A stretch of DNA of 64,000 bases from Candidatus Zixiibacteriota bacterium (GTDB lineage: Bacteria > Zixibacteria > MSB-5A5 > GN15 > JAAZOE01). The notes under the pieces are model-generated. The model was not told the DNA's origin, searched no databases, and saw only the letters and a program-made list of their open reading frames with translations. Location: assembly GCA_023138975.1 (NCBI GenBank), contig JAGLON010000015.1, positions 1 through 64,000 on the forward strand, written 5' to 3'. Below are positions 10,514-21,300 of the stretch, one piece after another (positions within the stretch are counted from its first letter, which is position 1; each line of letters opens with the position of its first letter). A program made the translations under genes and the position numbers.

Positions 10514-12856
10514 ATGAGACTAATGGTAACTTTTCTATTGATGCTGTGTCTTATCCTTTCGGCAAGTATTGTCTTTGGGTCGAACACATCTGTTAAGAGT
10601 AATTCTATTCCTATTAAGGGACAATATATCATCCGCTTTGCTGATGACGTCAATTTGGACGTAGTCAGCAAAGGGTTCGGTATGTTCCGTCTGGGAATCC
10701 CATCGATTGAGCAGGTGTTGGATAATTTCGAGGCTGAAGAAGTCAGGCCGGTATTTCCTAACAGTGTAAACAAGGCAAACGACTTGAGCCGTTTTTACCT
10801 GGTACGGATTTCCAAGGAGAAAAACGAACAGCAGTTTGTTGAATCACTAAAATCAAACCCAAATATTCTCAGCGTCGAACAGGATATTGCGTGTCGAATT
10901 GATGCTGAGACTAATGATCCGAGCCGAAGTAGCCAATGGTATATTTATCAGATCAGTCGAGCTGACATTCACGCTCATGAGGCGTGGGATATCGAGCCCG
11001 GTTCTGATACGGTCATTATCGCTATCATGGATACCGGGGTTAACTACAAACATTCTGATCTGGAAAACAATATCTGGATTAATCCGGGCGAGGATATCGA
11101 CGGTGATATGGTTGTCTTTGACTCAACTGATTTTAACAATGTTGATGATGATCTGAACGGTTATTACGACGATGTTATCGGGTTTGACTTTTTTAATGGC
11201 GGTGGAGTTCCGGCTTGGCCGGGCGAAGACGGGGGCGCAAAAGACCGTGACCCCAGCGATTTTAATGGACATGGCACTCATGTTGCCGGGATTGCCGCGG
11301 CAGTTTCTAACAACGGCGTAGGTGTTGCCGGTGTTTGCGGTGGTTGGGGAAAATTGTATTCCGAGCGAGGTGCTCAGATAATGTGCTTGCGGGTAGGGTA
11401 CTCGGCCGTAGATCCCGATGATGGGCACGAGGCTGGATTGGTAATTATGTCGGCTGTTGCCGAGGCAATTAATTATGCTGTTGACAATGGCGCGGATGTT
11501 ATTAATTTTTCCGCCGGGTCATCATTTACCTCATCACTGTTATCGGCGTTAAACAGCGCTATGAGCGCCGGAATGGTCTTTACCTACTCGGCCGGTAATG
11601 ATGGTGTCGATAATCCCGATTATATGGCAACCTTTAATGGTGTTATAGCGGTCGCCAGTTCGGATTCTGATGACGGCAAATCGTCTTTTTCCAATTACGG
11701 AACATGGGTCGATGTAACTGCTCCGGGAGGAGCAATATATAATACGTACTCAAATCATTATACGGCTACGTATGAAACGCTGTGGGGAACCTCTATGTCG
11801 GCTCCAGTTGTTGCTGGAATAGCAGGCTTGATTAAATCGCATCGCCCTGACTTTGATAAGGACGAAATAGATACCTTAATTATCAATAACGCCGACCCAA
11901 TGACTTCGGATCCGCATTATAATAGCGGGCAGCTTGGAAGCGGGCGCGTCAATGTCTATAACAGCCTGGCAGCATTCCCTTCGGCCAGATTTAATTCGGA
12001 TGTCAGATATGGCTCTCCTCCGTTCACCGTTAACTTTACCGATGCCTCGATTTCGGCTACGAGTTGGGATTGGGACTTTGGAGACGGGGGCATTTCGAGC
12101 GATCAGAACCCTTCATATGAATATACTACTCCGGGTTATCATACGGTTACACTGACGATTGACGGAGCAATTGGTACTCATACCCGGGTGAAAAAATCTT
12201 ATGTATATGTTACGGCCGACACGCTCTACGCACCAGCCCAGACGATTCCAGTTGGCTCGGATTTGGTTGTTGAGTGGAGTTTGAAAAACAGTGTACCGCT
12301 AGACGAATTTGTTTTACCGTTTATCTATCCGGCGACTGGTTCACCTACTCTAATACTTGATTCTTTTAGTGTTGCGGGAACTCGTGCGGAGAATTTTGAT
12401 GCAGTTACCAAACCGGCTGAATCGACAAATAAAGTCGTTTTAGTTTTCAAAGCCGCCACAACTTCGGCCAAAGACGCCCTTCCTCCGGGAGACGGTCCGA
12501 TCGTTAAGTTATATTTCTCTACTTCGGGAGGTGGTGCGCTGGAGGTGAATACTACGACTTTTGGATCCTCATATAGTTTGCTGCTTGAAAACCGGTTCTC
12601 ACAGTTTGCGCCTACAGTAGTTCCAGCCAGCGTTAATATAACGTATTACGCCCGAGGAGACGCCAACGGAGATAGTCAGGTTAATGTTGGAGACGCGGTA
12701 CATATAATTAATTATGTTTTTCGAGGCGGATGGCCCCCGATTGATTACCCCCAAATTTACGCCGGTGATGCCAATGCTGATTTGAATGTTAATGTCGGGG
12801 ACGCAGTTTATATTATAAACTATGTCTTTAGAGGCGGCCCCCCCCCTCCGCCTTGA
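10514..12856 (+). CDS. Secreted subtilisin-like serine protease (S8) with PKD, cohesin-like and dockerin modules
   Basis: Signal peptide 1-22, then an I9-like propeptide region (~30-125). The S8 catalytic domain has Asp173 in IMDTG, His253 in NGHGTHVAG, oxyanion Asn362 in SAGND and Ser427 in GTSMSAPVVAG, so it should be active. A PKD domain lies at ~490-570 (WDWDFGDGG.SSD.NPSYEYTTPG). A beta-sandwich at ~575-710 is reminiscent of cohesins. Two dockerin repeats at ~715-780 have the spacing seen in neighbours. It is likely exported, autoprocessed and anchored extracellularly. GGAG lies 7 bp before the start. The next gene is a full-length paralogue. Protease assignment is secure; the cohesin-like call is tentative. 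Confidence 0.95.
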   Translation: MRLMVTFLLMLCLILSASIVFGSNTSVKSNSIPIKGQYIIRFADDVNLDVVSKGFGMFRLGIPSIEQVLDNFEAEEVRPVFPNSVNKANDLSRFYLVRISKEKNEQQFVESLKSNPNILSVEQDIACRIDAETNDPSRSSQWYIYQISRADIHAHEAWDIEPGSDTVIIAIMDTGVNYKHSDLENNIWINPGEDIDGDMVVFDSTDFNNVDDDLNGYYDDVIGFDFFNGGGVPAWPGEDGGAKDRDPSDFNGHGTHVAGIAAAVSNNGVGVAGVCGGWGKLYSERGAQIMCLRVGYSAVDPDDGHEAGLVIMSAVAEAINYAVDNGADVINFSAGSSFTSSLLSALNSAMSAGMVFTYSAGNDGVDNPDYMATFNGVIAVASSDSDDGKSSFSNYGTWVDVTAPGGAIYNTYSNHYTATYETLWGTSMSAPVVAGIAGLIKSHRPDFDKDEIDTLIINNADPMTSDPHYNSGQLGSGRVNVYNSLAAFPSARFNSDVRYGSPPFTVNFTDASISATSWDWDFGDGGISSDQNPSYEYTTPGYHTVTLTIDGAIGTHTRVKKSYVYVTADTLYAPAQTIPVGSDLVVEWSLKNSVPLDEFVLPFIYPATGSPTLILDSFSVAGTRAENFDAVTKPAESTNKVVLVFKAATTSAKDALPPGDGPIVKLYFSTSGGGALEVNTTTFGSSYSLLLENRFSQFAPTVVPASVNITYYARGDANGDSQVNVGDAVHIINYVFRGGWPPIDYPQIYAGDANADLNVNVGDAVYIINYVFRGGPPPPP

Positions 12857-12924
12857 TGAATAGCATTTGTAAAACAAAACGGAACAAATAAGATAATCAG
12901 CCGGTTTTAATATTAGATCGGATT

Positions 12925-12981
12925 AAGCGAATCGACCCCGGAAACAAGTTTTCTGAATTCGGGGTCGAGCCTCGCTTTTTG
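12925..12981 (+). terminator. Nested intrinsic terminator after the first subtilase
   Basis: Inner stem TCGACCCCG / CGGGGTCGA (12932-12940 with 12960-12968). Outer stem AAGCGA / TCGCTT (12925-12930 with 12972-12977), followed by T's. Confidence 0.85.
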
Positions 12982-13124
12982 TTATATGTATGGCAGGAAA
13001 CAAGTTAATGAAAAGTACCATTGGCCGATTTATAAAGTAGAGTCTATTATGGATTGGTCAGAACATGCATGTTTTTTTACCTGTTTAACTGTCTACCGGA
13101 ATGGAAAAACACACTTGTATAATT

Positions 13125-13138
13125 GGAGATTATCGATG
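13125..13138 (+). promoter_or_regulatory. Ribosome-binding site that fixes the second subtilase start
   Basis: GGAG (13125-13128) lies 7 bp before ATG 13136, which opens directly into a signal peptide. An in-frame ATG 150 bp earlier would put 50 polar residues ahead of it. Confidence 0.8.
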
Positions 13139-15490
13139 CGTTGCTTTCTTTGGGTCGTACTGCTTTGTAGTCTAATGCTGTCGTCAATTTCATTTGGCCG
13201 GGCAATTCCCGGTATAAATTCTCCTCAAGATAGAGAAATGAAAATAAAGGGGCAGTTTGTCGTTCGGTTTGCCGATGATGTCAATCTGTCTGGCGTCGAA
13301 AGCGGATTTGGATTGTTTAGGGTTGGAGTACCTTCTGTCGAATCTATTTTTGATTCATTTAAGGCAGAAGAGGTTCGCCCTCTTTTCCCGCGCAGTCTTA
13401 ACAAGTCTGATGATCTCAGCCGCTATTATCTGGTCCGGGTTCCTGATAACCAGAGTGATGAGGCTTTTCTACAGTCGATGTCAACAAATCCTAAAATTTT
13501 AAGTGTGGAACAGGACATTGCCTGCCGGGTTGCGGTTTCTCCAAATGATCCTTCGCAGTCAAGCCAATGGTGGGTTTATCAGTCTTCCGGCATCGATATT
13601 GACGCGCGTTTGGCGTGGGATATTGAGCAGGGTTCTGATACGGCTATTGTCGCGATTATTGATACCGGTGTTTTGTATACTCATCTGGATTTAAAAAATA
13701 ATATCTGGGTGAATCCGGGCGAGGACATTGACGGCGATATGGTCGTTTTTGATTCAACGGATATAGATCATGTTGATAGTGACGGCAACGGTTATCAAGA
13801 CGATTTGGTCGGGTATGACTTTGTCAGCTCAACTTCCAACGCCTGGCCGGGTGAAGACTCAGGCGGCAAAGATAATGATCCGAAAGATTTCAACGGACAC
13901 GGAACACATTGCGCCGGCATTGCCGCCGCGGTGACGAATAATGGTTACGGCGGCTGCGGCGTTTCCGGCGGCTGGGGTAATTCGTATACTGACCGAGGCA
14001 CTCGGATTATGTGTCTCCGGGCCGGATACTCGATAAATGATGGCGGTTATGAAGGCGGTGTGCTGATTATGTCCGCGGTTGCCGAAGCGGTAAACTACGC
14101 GGTCAATAACGGCGCCGATGTAATTAGTTATTCAGCCGGTTCTGGTTATACCTCGGCGTTATACTCGGCGGTAACGAATGCCGTAAATAGCGGTGTGGTA
14201 TTTTGCCATGCGGCCGGTAATGATAATGCCAATAATCCTGACTATTTCTCCAATTTTGGCGGGCTCATTTCAGTTGCGGCTACTAACTCTTCGGATCGTC
14301 GGTGGGTTTGGGGGGCTGGAAGCGGCTCCAATTATGGTGACTGGATAGAAGTTGCTGCCCCGGGAAATAATATTTACTCGACTGTTTCTAATCATGGTTC
14401 GGCAAGTTTTGCCACCTATACCGGGACATCAATGGCTTGTCCGATGGTGGCTGGATTGGCGGCGCTAATTAAATCTCACTACCCTGACTACGACAAGACC
14501 ATAATAGATACATTAATTATTAATCGTGCTGACAGTATCAACGATACCCAATTTTTATTGGGACAACTGGGCAGTGGCCGTATAAATGCTTATCGCTGCC
14601 TGGAGGATGCTCCGACGGCGTTCTTCGGTTCAGATATTAATGCGGGACAGGTTCCTTTAACGGTTAATTTCACTGACGCTTCTCCCTCCGCAACAACCTG
14701 GAGCTGGGATTTTGGAGACGGAGGCTATTCTTCCGACGCAAATCCTGTACATGAGTACACTTCTCCCGGTTATTATAATGTCTCTCTTCAAGTTGATGAC
14801 CCTAATGGTAACTATACAAGGTTGAAAAAATCGTTTGTTTATGTTTCGGCCGATACGATATACGCCGACCCTATTATTCTTCAACTTGGTGAGCCTCTTG
14901 GCGTTGAGCTAAAAGTAAAAAATGATGTTCTTGTTGACGAAATTATACTGCCCATCATTTTTCCGGCCACCGGCTATCCTCGATTGGTTTATGATTCGGT
15001 GTCTGTCATTGGTAATCGGGCCGAAGATTTTGATGAGATTTCTAAACCAGGACAATCCACCAATAAAGTCGTGTTAAAGTTTAGGCCGGCATTGAGTTCC
15101 AGCAAAAACGGGCTTCCTCCAGGTGATGGTGTTCTGGCCACCTTGTGGTTTACGCCGACCGGATCTGGTAACCTAATAATAGATGAAACTACTTTTGGAA
15201 CTTCTTATGAGTTGACGTTTATAAATAAGTGGACAACATTTAAGCCGGTTTTTATGCCTATTAGCGTAAACATTACCGCTTATTCCAGAGGAGATGCCAA
15301 CGGAGATGGCCAAGCCAATGTCGGCGATGCAGTACATATTGTGAATTATGTATTTCGAGGCGGTATGCCGCCGATAGATTCTCCGGCAATTTATGCCGGT
15401 GACGCTAATTCTGATTTTCAGATTAATGCTGGTGATGCTGTTTATCTGATAAGTTATGTATTCCGTGGAGGACCTCCTCCGGGGCCGTAA
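13136..15490 (+). CDS. Secreted subtilisin-like protease, paralogue of the preceding gene
   Basis: The signal peptide begins MRCFLWVVLLCSLMLSSISF. Architecture matches the upstream paralogue throughout: propeptide; S8 domain with Asp176 (IIDTG), His255 (NGHGTHCAG), Asn362 (AAGND) and Ser432 (GTSMACPMVAG); PKD domain (WSWDFGDGGYSSD); cohesin-like beta-sandwich; dockerin pair (DANGDGQANVGDAVHIVNY, DANSDFQINAGDAVYLISY). The catalytic triad is complete. Differences include Cys in HGTHCAG and ACPMVAG, and a slightly changed last dockerin loop (NSDFQINAGD). The pair most simply arose by tandem duplication. With this start the protein is 784 residues against 780 for its neighbour, which supports the start choice. 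Confidence 0.94.
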   Translation: MRCFLWVVLLCSLMLSSISFGRAIPGINSPQDREMKIKGQFVVRFADDVNLSGVESGFGLFRVGVPSVESIFDSFKAEEVRPLFPRSLNKSDDLSRYYLVRVPDNQSDEAFLQSMSTNPKILSVEQDIACRVAVSPNDPSQSSQWWVYQSSGIDIDARLAWDIEQGSDTAIVAIIDTGVLYTHLDLKNNIWVNPGEDIDGDMVVFDSTDIDHVDSDGNGYQDDLVGYDFVSSTSNAWPGEDSGGKDNDPKDFNGHGTHCAGIAAAVTNNGYGGCGVSGGWGNSYTDRGTRIMCLRAGYSINDGGYEGGVLIMSAVAEAVNYAVNNGADVISYSAGSGYTSALYSAVTNAVNSGVVFCHAAGNDNANNPDYFSNFGGLISVAATNSSDRRWVWGAGSGSNYGDWIEVAAPGNNIYSTVSNHGSASFATYTGTSMACPMVAGLAALIKSHYPDYDKTIIDTLIINRADSINDTQFLLGQLGSGRINAYRCLEDAPTAFFGSDINAGQVPLTVNFTDASPSATTWSWDFGDGGYSSDANPVHEYTSPGYYNVSLQVDDPNGNYTRLKKSFVYVSADTIYADPIILQLGEPLGVELKVKNDVLVDEIILPIIFPATGYPRLVYDSVSVIGNRAEDFDEISKPGQSTNKVVLKFRPALSSSKNGLPPGDGVLATLWFTPTGSGNLIIDETTFGTSYELTFINKWTTFKPVFMPISVNITAYSRGDANGDGQANVGDAVHIVNYVFRGGMPPIDSPAIYAGDANSDFQINAGDAVYLISYVFRGGPPPGP

Positions 15491-15521
15491 TGAAATAGTA
15501 TAAAAAAAGTGATTTTTTTTA

Positions 15522-15549
15522 TTGACTGAAAACAAATATTATGTAGTTT
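15522..15549 (+). promoter_or_regulatory. Putative promoter of the short sorting-domain protein
   Basis: TTGACT (15522-15527), a 16-bp spacer and TAGTTT (15544-15549), about 110 bp upstream of the ATG at 15662. Confidence 0.5.
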
Positions 15550-15661
15550 AGTTGGACGTACTGGACGCAGAATTCGTCTGGAACATAGGAGTGAAATAAT
15601 TTAAAAAACCAATAGTCTTAAAACTTAGACGCAAGATGATTGCGCATGGAGGCATGAGCGT

Positions 15662-16618
15662 ATGAAAATTAAAATGTTAATGTTGTTAGTGGTTGTGTTG
15701 ATGGCCTTTGGCTTTGCACAAGCTGCTGATTCAGTAGCAGTCGCGTTATACAATGTGACTGATGGTGTTGCCGTTACTAACGGTGATGATTTACACACGG
15801 TTAACGGCGGTGGCACTCCGATTTTATATCGCTTTGAGATGTCACTTGAGAATTCTTTTGCACTCGGCGGTATCTCGCTGGGTACTGTATTCAGTTCTGA
15901 CGGTGCCTTGAAAATTAATTGGGAAGCTCAGGCAGGCGGATGGGGCGCAGGCGGCATAGATTCCGGCATTGCGGCTGTAATCGTTGAAGCTGGCGTTCGT
16001 TTAGATCCGGCAAAGACCGGCTCTTTTGATCTTACCGGTCTTCTCGTAGCCGAACAAGATGTAGATTCTACCGCACCAGATGAAGTTCTTCTGGGTGGTG
16101 CCTCACTGTTTAATTCTATGGCCATTGGAGCGATGGAGCATACTTTTAGCTTCTATTTCACGCTGGAGAATCCGACCGGTGCCGATATGAGTTTAGTGAT
16201 TGATAGTGCCAAAGTCGGTCCGGCTGGTGACTGGGCGTATATCACAGCAGCTGGCACGAATGTACCTCCGGGGTTCTCGGGAACTCTGACATATAATGTT
16301 TTGACCCCGAGTGCGGCTGGTGATGATCCGGTGATTGCGAATGTATTCAGTCTTGATCAGAACTACCCGAATCCGTTCAACCCGTCCACCACGATTAACT
16401 ATAGCTTGGCTCGGAAGTCCAAAGTAAACATATCTGTTTACAATATCCTCGGTCAGCAGATTAATACGCTGGTTAACGGTGAAAAGGATGCCGGTCCGCA
16501 TCAGATTCCTTGGTACGGCGATGACAATAACGGCGATGCCGTTGCATCCGGAATTTATTTCTACAAAATGGTCACTGATGATTTTGTTGAAACATTCAAA
16601 ATGGTCCTGATGCGATAA
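15662..16618 (+). CDS. Secreted protein with type IX-like C-terminal sorting domain
   Basis: Signal peptide 1-21 (LLVVVLMAFGFAQA). Residues ~25-215 form a beta-rich module that I cannot assign; the same module recurs in the next two genes. Residues ~227-318 are the FlgD-like/Por C-terminal sorting domain (DQNYPNPFNPSTTINYSL, VYNILGQ, ASGIYFYKM, ending KMVLMR). In the Bacteroidetes group such tags direct type IX secretion and surface attachment. GGAGG lies 9 bp before the ATG. The gene is monocistronic, with its own promoter and terminator. No catalytic motif was seen. The upstream neighbours carry dockerins instead. Confidence 0.88.
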   Translation: MKIKMLMLLVVVLMAFGFAQAADSVAVALYNVTDGVAVTNGDDLHTVNGGGTPILYRFEMSLENSFALGGISLGTVFSSDGALKINWEAQAGGWGAGGIDSGIAAVIVEAGVRLDPAKTGSFDLTGLLVAEQDVDSTAPDEVLLGGASLFNSMAIGAMEHTFSFYFTLENPTGADMSLVIDSAKVGPAGDWAYITAAGTNVPPGFSGTLTYNVLTPSAAGDDPVIANVFSLDQNYPNPFNPSTTINYSLARKSKVNISVYNILGQQINTLVNGEKDAGPHQIPWYGDDNNGDAVASGIYFYKMVTDDFVETFKMVLMR

Positions 16619-16644
16619 TTAAAAAAAACATAGTTATAAAAAAA

Positions 16645-16670
16645 GCCCTCCCAAACGGAGGGCTTTTTTT
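16645..16670 (+). terminator. Intrinsic terminator
   Basis: A perfect 7-bp stem GCCCTCC / GGAGGGC with a 5-nt loop and T7, 26 bp after the stop codon. Confidence 0.94.
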
Positions 16671-16671
16671 A

Positions 16672-16700
16672 TTGACTATATTCCTATAATACTATATATT
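16672..16700 (+). promoter_or_regulatory. Putative promoter of the short dockerin protein
   Basis: TTGACT (16672-16677), a 17-bp spacer and TATATT (16695-16700). It begins immediately after the terminator T-tract, 62 bp before the ATG at 16762. Confidence 0.6.
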
Positions 16701-16761
16701 AATTAGTGTATGGAACTACTAATTCATATTATATATTGATCTAAACCAACCGGAGGGAAAC

Positions 16762-18183
16762 ATGAAGAGTTTTGGGGATTTCTCTGTACCGGCTTATTCC
16801 AAGATATTCCGTTTAATTATGTTTGTATTGATATGGTGTGTTGGTTACACTTACGGCTATAACGCAATTACTTTGACCTATCCTTGTTCTGATACTCTAT
16901 ATAATGGTGTTCCTTCAAGCATATCTGTATCTTATAGTAATGATGATACCTTGAGCGGTTTTTATACGGGATTTAAGATTTGGTCTCCAGATGGAGCAAT
17001 TTGGAATTGGAATGATGTTAATGGCTATGGACAGGGGGGGCTTGATTCCGGGAAAGCATTTATCCTATTAAATGATGAAGGGCGAATGTCTTCGCCGAAT
17101 GAAGTCTGGGATTTGACGGGGTTAGTTGTAAATGAATATGAAATGGACAATATCTCTCCTGATGTTTTTTCTGTAAGCGGAGAGGCTAATAGCGGAGGAC
17201 TTCCTCCGGGGCAGAATATAAATGAGTTTTCATTCCATTTTATCCCAAATGGTGGCTTGATTGAAGCTCCAAAAACTATTTGTATCGATAGCGTTTTTGT
17301 GCCACCATCGGGAAGTTTTATTTTTAATACTGCAAGTGGACCCACGGTGCCGTTAGTCAGTTGGGTAGATGGAGGGATGTGCTTTGTCGTTTCACCTCTG
17401 AGAAACTGCGGACCAAGTTTTGATCAAAATTTGGTTAATATCAGTACCAATCATTGTTATAATGTTCAGCATGACTTCCAAGCAACTTGGGACGAGAATT
17501 GCAATAATATTGAAGTGGAATTGTTGTCAAATAATGGCCTCGGAGGGCTTTCCGTAATAGCTTACGAGGGAAGCGGGCATATTAGTTATTCTCCTTCCGG
17601 GGAAGATATTGGAGATACTGTTCAGATTGTTATTGGCTTAGTTCAATGTCCGGAAATTGTTATTTCAACGCTTACTTTTGAAATTGAAGTCACCGGTATT
17701 CCACCGCTTATGCTCATTGGTAACTCTTACAATCAAGTAGGAATAGGGAATTTATTCCAAAAGGATGATATTCTTGCCCAAGAAGATGATATCTGTGATA
17801 CCTACTATTTCTTAATTACATCAGGACCTGGTTCCATAGATTTGCAGTCCGGATTATATACGTTGATTCCAACATTAGAAGATATCGGCGAACACTGGAT
17901 AGTAATAGAGGCCACAGATTCCTACGAGTCGCGGGTTGACAGTTTTCATCTTACTATAATAGAAGAATCTAATATGCCGGGAAATGCAAGTTGTGGGGAT
18001 GGAGTCAATGTCGGTGATGCGGTTAGTATTGTCAATTATGTATTCAGGAACGGCTATACACCTCCAATTGTAAATTGGGCAGATGCTAATGGCGATTGCC
18101 AGATAAATATCGGGGATGCGGTATATCTTATCAACTACATTTTTAGAGGGGGGGCAGCTCCTTTAACCGGGTGTGTAAACTAG
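16762..18183 (+). CDS. Secreted dockerin protein sharing the unassigned module
   Basis: GGAGGG precedes the ATG. The N-terminus has a longish signal peptide (charged to ~17, core LIMFVLIWCVGYTYG). Residues ~36-205 are homologous by eye to the module of the preceding protein (SPDGAIWNW, WDLTGLVVNE, ISPD, GPTVP). Residues ~210-405 look like two beta-sandwich repeats. The C-terminal dockerin (~411-473) has an eroded first loop (NASCGDGVNVGDAV lacks the initial D.N.D) and an intact second one (DANGDCQINIGDAVYLINY). It is likely secreted. No enzyme motif is visible. No terminator was found between it and the next gene. Confidence 0.82.
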   Translation: MKSFGDFSVPAYSKIFRLIMFVLIWCVGYTYGYNAITLTYPCSDTLYNGVPSSISVSYSNDDTLSGFYTGFKIWSPDGAIWNWNDVNGYGQGGLDSGKAFILLNDEGRMSSPNEVWDLTGLVVNEYEMDNISPDVFSVSGEANSGGLPPGQNINEFSFHFIPNGGLIEAPKTICIDSVFVPPSGSFIFNTASGPTVPLVSWVDGGMCFVVSPLRNCGPSFDQNLVNISTNHCYNVQHDFQATWDENCNNIEVELLSNNGLGGLSVIAYEGSGHISYSPSGEDIGDTVQIVIGLVQCPEIVISTLTFEIEVTGIPPLMLIGNSYNQVGIGNLFQKDDILAQEDDICDTYYFLITSGPGSIDLQSGLYTLIPTLEDIGEHWIVIEATDSYESRVDSFHLTIIEESNMPGNASCGDGVNVGDAVSIVNYVFRNGYTPPIVNWADANGDCQINIGDAVYLINYIFRGGAAPLTGCVN

Positions 18184-18271
18184 TGTGGCTTTTGCAGTGT
18201 TTTTTATAAACGATAGTAAGATTTTTTTAATTTATTTAGGCTGATATTGATCGGTTTGGCGTATAATACTA

Positions 18272-18299
18272 TTGACTATATCCGGTAATGGGTTACATT
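18272..18299 (+). promoter_or_regulatory. Putative promoter of the 1096-residue repeat protein
   Basis: TTGACT (18272-18277), a 16-bp spacer and TACATT (18294-18299). An overlapping TATAAT at 18299-18304 is another possible -10. Either would leave only a very short 5' UTR before the GTG at 18319. Confidence 0.4.
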
Positions 18300-18318
18300 A
18301 TAATACCAACGTATATAC

Positions 18319-21300
18319 GTGACTAAATTTATGAGAATTTTAGTGTCAAAAACAATTCTAATCGCCCTGGCCGTCTTTATTTGCCTTGCAAATGTTAATG
18401 CTCAAAATAGTCCAGTAATAAACCCTATTGCAGATACCACTGTTTCTGAAGGGACTGTTCTTGAGTGGCATATAACTGCTACCGATGCCGATAATGACTC
18501 GCTAGTACTTTCGATGAGTCCTCCCGATACAAGCCCAATGTTTGTCGGCGACGCGGTATTTGTCGATAGCGGAAACGGAGCGGCTTCATTTATTTTCAAT
18601 ATCGGATATGCACATGCAGGCGGGTACGATATCTGGTTTATTGCCGATGACCTAACAGATAAAGACTCATTTATGGTAACTCTTACTGTTGAGGATGGCG
18701 ATGTACCGCCTGTTTGGGCATTGGCGAATGATACTTCTATCATTGAGGGGACAACCCTTGCCATAACTGTCTCTGCGACGGATGCCGATGGGACTGTTCC
18801 GGTTTTGACCTATGAAGTTCCTGAAAATGCTCAGTTTGTAGATAATCTTGACGGAACGGGCAGTTTTACCTTCTCACCAACTTTTATTCAGGCTGGAGTT
18901 TATCCGGTCCTGTTTTATGCCACGGATGAAACCGATCTGGTCGACACTCTGGCGTTGTCTGTCACGGTAATTGAAGCCGGCAATCAGCCTCCAGGTTTGA
19001 CCCAGATTCCCGATACTTCTTTTACTGAAAGAAGTACCCTTCAATTAATTATTTCGGCCTCTGATCCGGATTCAACTATTCCTCAGCTTTCTACCAGTCT
19101 ATTGCCGGATAATGCGGACTTTTTGGATAATGGCGATAATACCGGGCTGTTTACTTTTTCTCCGGATTCATTGCAGTTCGATACAATGCAGATAGATGGA
19201 ACCGCTGTTTTTCCAATCTGGTTCTATGCCAGTGATGGTGAAGAGATTGATTCACAGGAAGTTATTATTACGGCTAACGGCCCTAACTTGCCGGTAAGTT
19301 TTACGCCGATTGGCGATAAGATTGTTACTGAGGGCGAGTTACTCGAATTTGTCATTAGTGCAACGGACCCTAATGATATGTTGATAACGCTGACTGTTTC
19401 ACCGGATATCGAAAATGCTGATTTTGCAGATTCCGGAAATGGTAATGGGCTCTATAGGTTCACTCCCAGTTTTTTACAGGGCGGATTTGAGACGGTTACA
19501 TTTTTTGCCGATGATGGTTTCTTTGTTGATACCGAGTCGATTATAATTACGATTACTGAGGCGGGCAATCAGCCGCCGGTATTTGAAGATATTGCGTCGC
19601 CTCAGACAGTTGATGAAGATAGCTTACTACAGTTTACTGTCGCAGCCAGTGACCCGGAAGAGGAGCTGGTTCACTTATCGATTGAAAACTTGCTGGATAA
19701 CAGTACTTTCAACACTGAAACAGGTGAATTTGTCTTTACGCCGGACTTGACGCAGGGCGGAGATTATAGTGTTACTTTCTTTGCCTCCGACAGCGTCGCT
19801 GGCGAGTCAGTTTTCTTAACGGATACTCTTACGGTAGATATTACAGTTAATGAAATAGATTTTCCGCCAAGTCTGGATGAGATCGGAGGGAAAGCTATTG
19901 ATGAAGGGACACTTCTACGCTTCGAAGTCAGTGGTCACGATACTGATACCGATGGAGAGGTAGTGTCTTTGTCAATGCTGGCCCGCTCCGAAGATTCTGT
20001 TGATGTGTCGCTGTATTCGTTTATTGACAGAGGAGATGGTACCGGGTTCTTTGAGTTTTCTCCAGACTATACAATGGTTGATACGGGATTGTCATCGAGG
20101 TTGGTTTACTTTACCTTTTATGCCCGGGATACTGTTGATGTCGATAGCGAAATGGTTGTTTTTACGGTGTCGAATATAGTCAAAGATGTGAGTGATCCGG
20201 GAGAGGCTGACTCATTACTGCTGTCCAGCTTCTATTGGGATGGTTCGAGGAGCGGGTTCGCGATTGATGCCCGGATATGGAATGACTCGGCTGTCACGGC
20301 CGCAATGACCGGTTTCAAATGGGATAAAGACTGGCTGGCTTGCGATTCAGTTATAGTGCACTTACCTTTGAATCCAGGGGACTATCAAACAACTTTTATA
20401 TCCGATGATAGTTCTCAATTTTTAATAGGATTCATCCTCTTTGATAGCACTTTCCTTGATTATGGCTACCATGATTACTTCACGGCCTACTTTAGTTACG
20501 ATTCAGCCATATTGGAAAACCTATCCGATGAAGAGATCGATAGTCTCTGGCAGCCAACGGACATCTTAACCTTGTCCAAAGCAAAAGTTGGCTCGACCGG
20601 GGATTTTGTCTTCGATTGGCGATTGAGAGGTTCAAAAGCTCAAAAGGATGAAGATCTTAACCTTGCTTCTTTCTTTGCCCCAAACAGTTTTTCATATGTT
20701 CCGCTGGCGGCTCAAGGATTAATCCGCGCAGCGTTTAATTCAGTTTCTTATAGCCTTTATGATGTCGAAAATAATAGGTTTAAATCGGTTGGTGACACTT
20801 TATTTGTCGATGGTACCAATCAAGAATATCAATTGAGGTTTCGGATAGAGAACCCTAAGAAGTTATCTGGTATAAATTTAGGTGTTCTGGTTTCATCGCC
20901 GGACGGAGCCGTCTGGAATTATGCACCTCAAATAGGCGGCCTCGGTTCAATAACGGAAGCAATCACTGTTTTTGATAAAATGAGCGATCATGAATCCGTC
21001 TGGGACACTTTATACGGCCTCAATGTGTCTGAGACTAATATAGATGGGATAGATGCTGACTCACTCTTGCTGTCTGGTATGGCTACTTCTGTCGAAATGG
21101 CAGGGTTGTCTGCCGGCAGAGGTGTTGATGTCGTTGCTCTTAGTTTCATTCCGGGAAATGTTGGTATTGGTGAAGTTAAGCAGATTTGTTTTGACACTGT
21201 TTCATACGGTGTCAATCCTGAATGGGGATTTTATAGAGATACTCTTCTTTCCACATCATTCTCGGGCCCAATCTGTTTTTATGTCGCTTCACGAGGAGCA

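Noticed and set aside
12986..13135. Earlier ATG start for the second subtilase
   Set aside because: It would add 50 residues before a clear signal peptide. GGAG 7 bp before ATG 13136 and the length match to the paralogue fix the later start.
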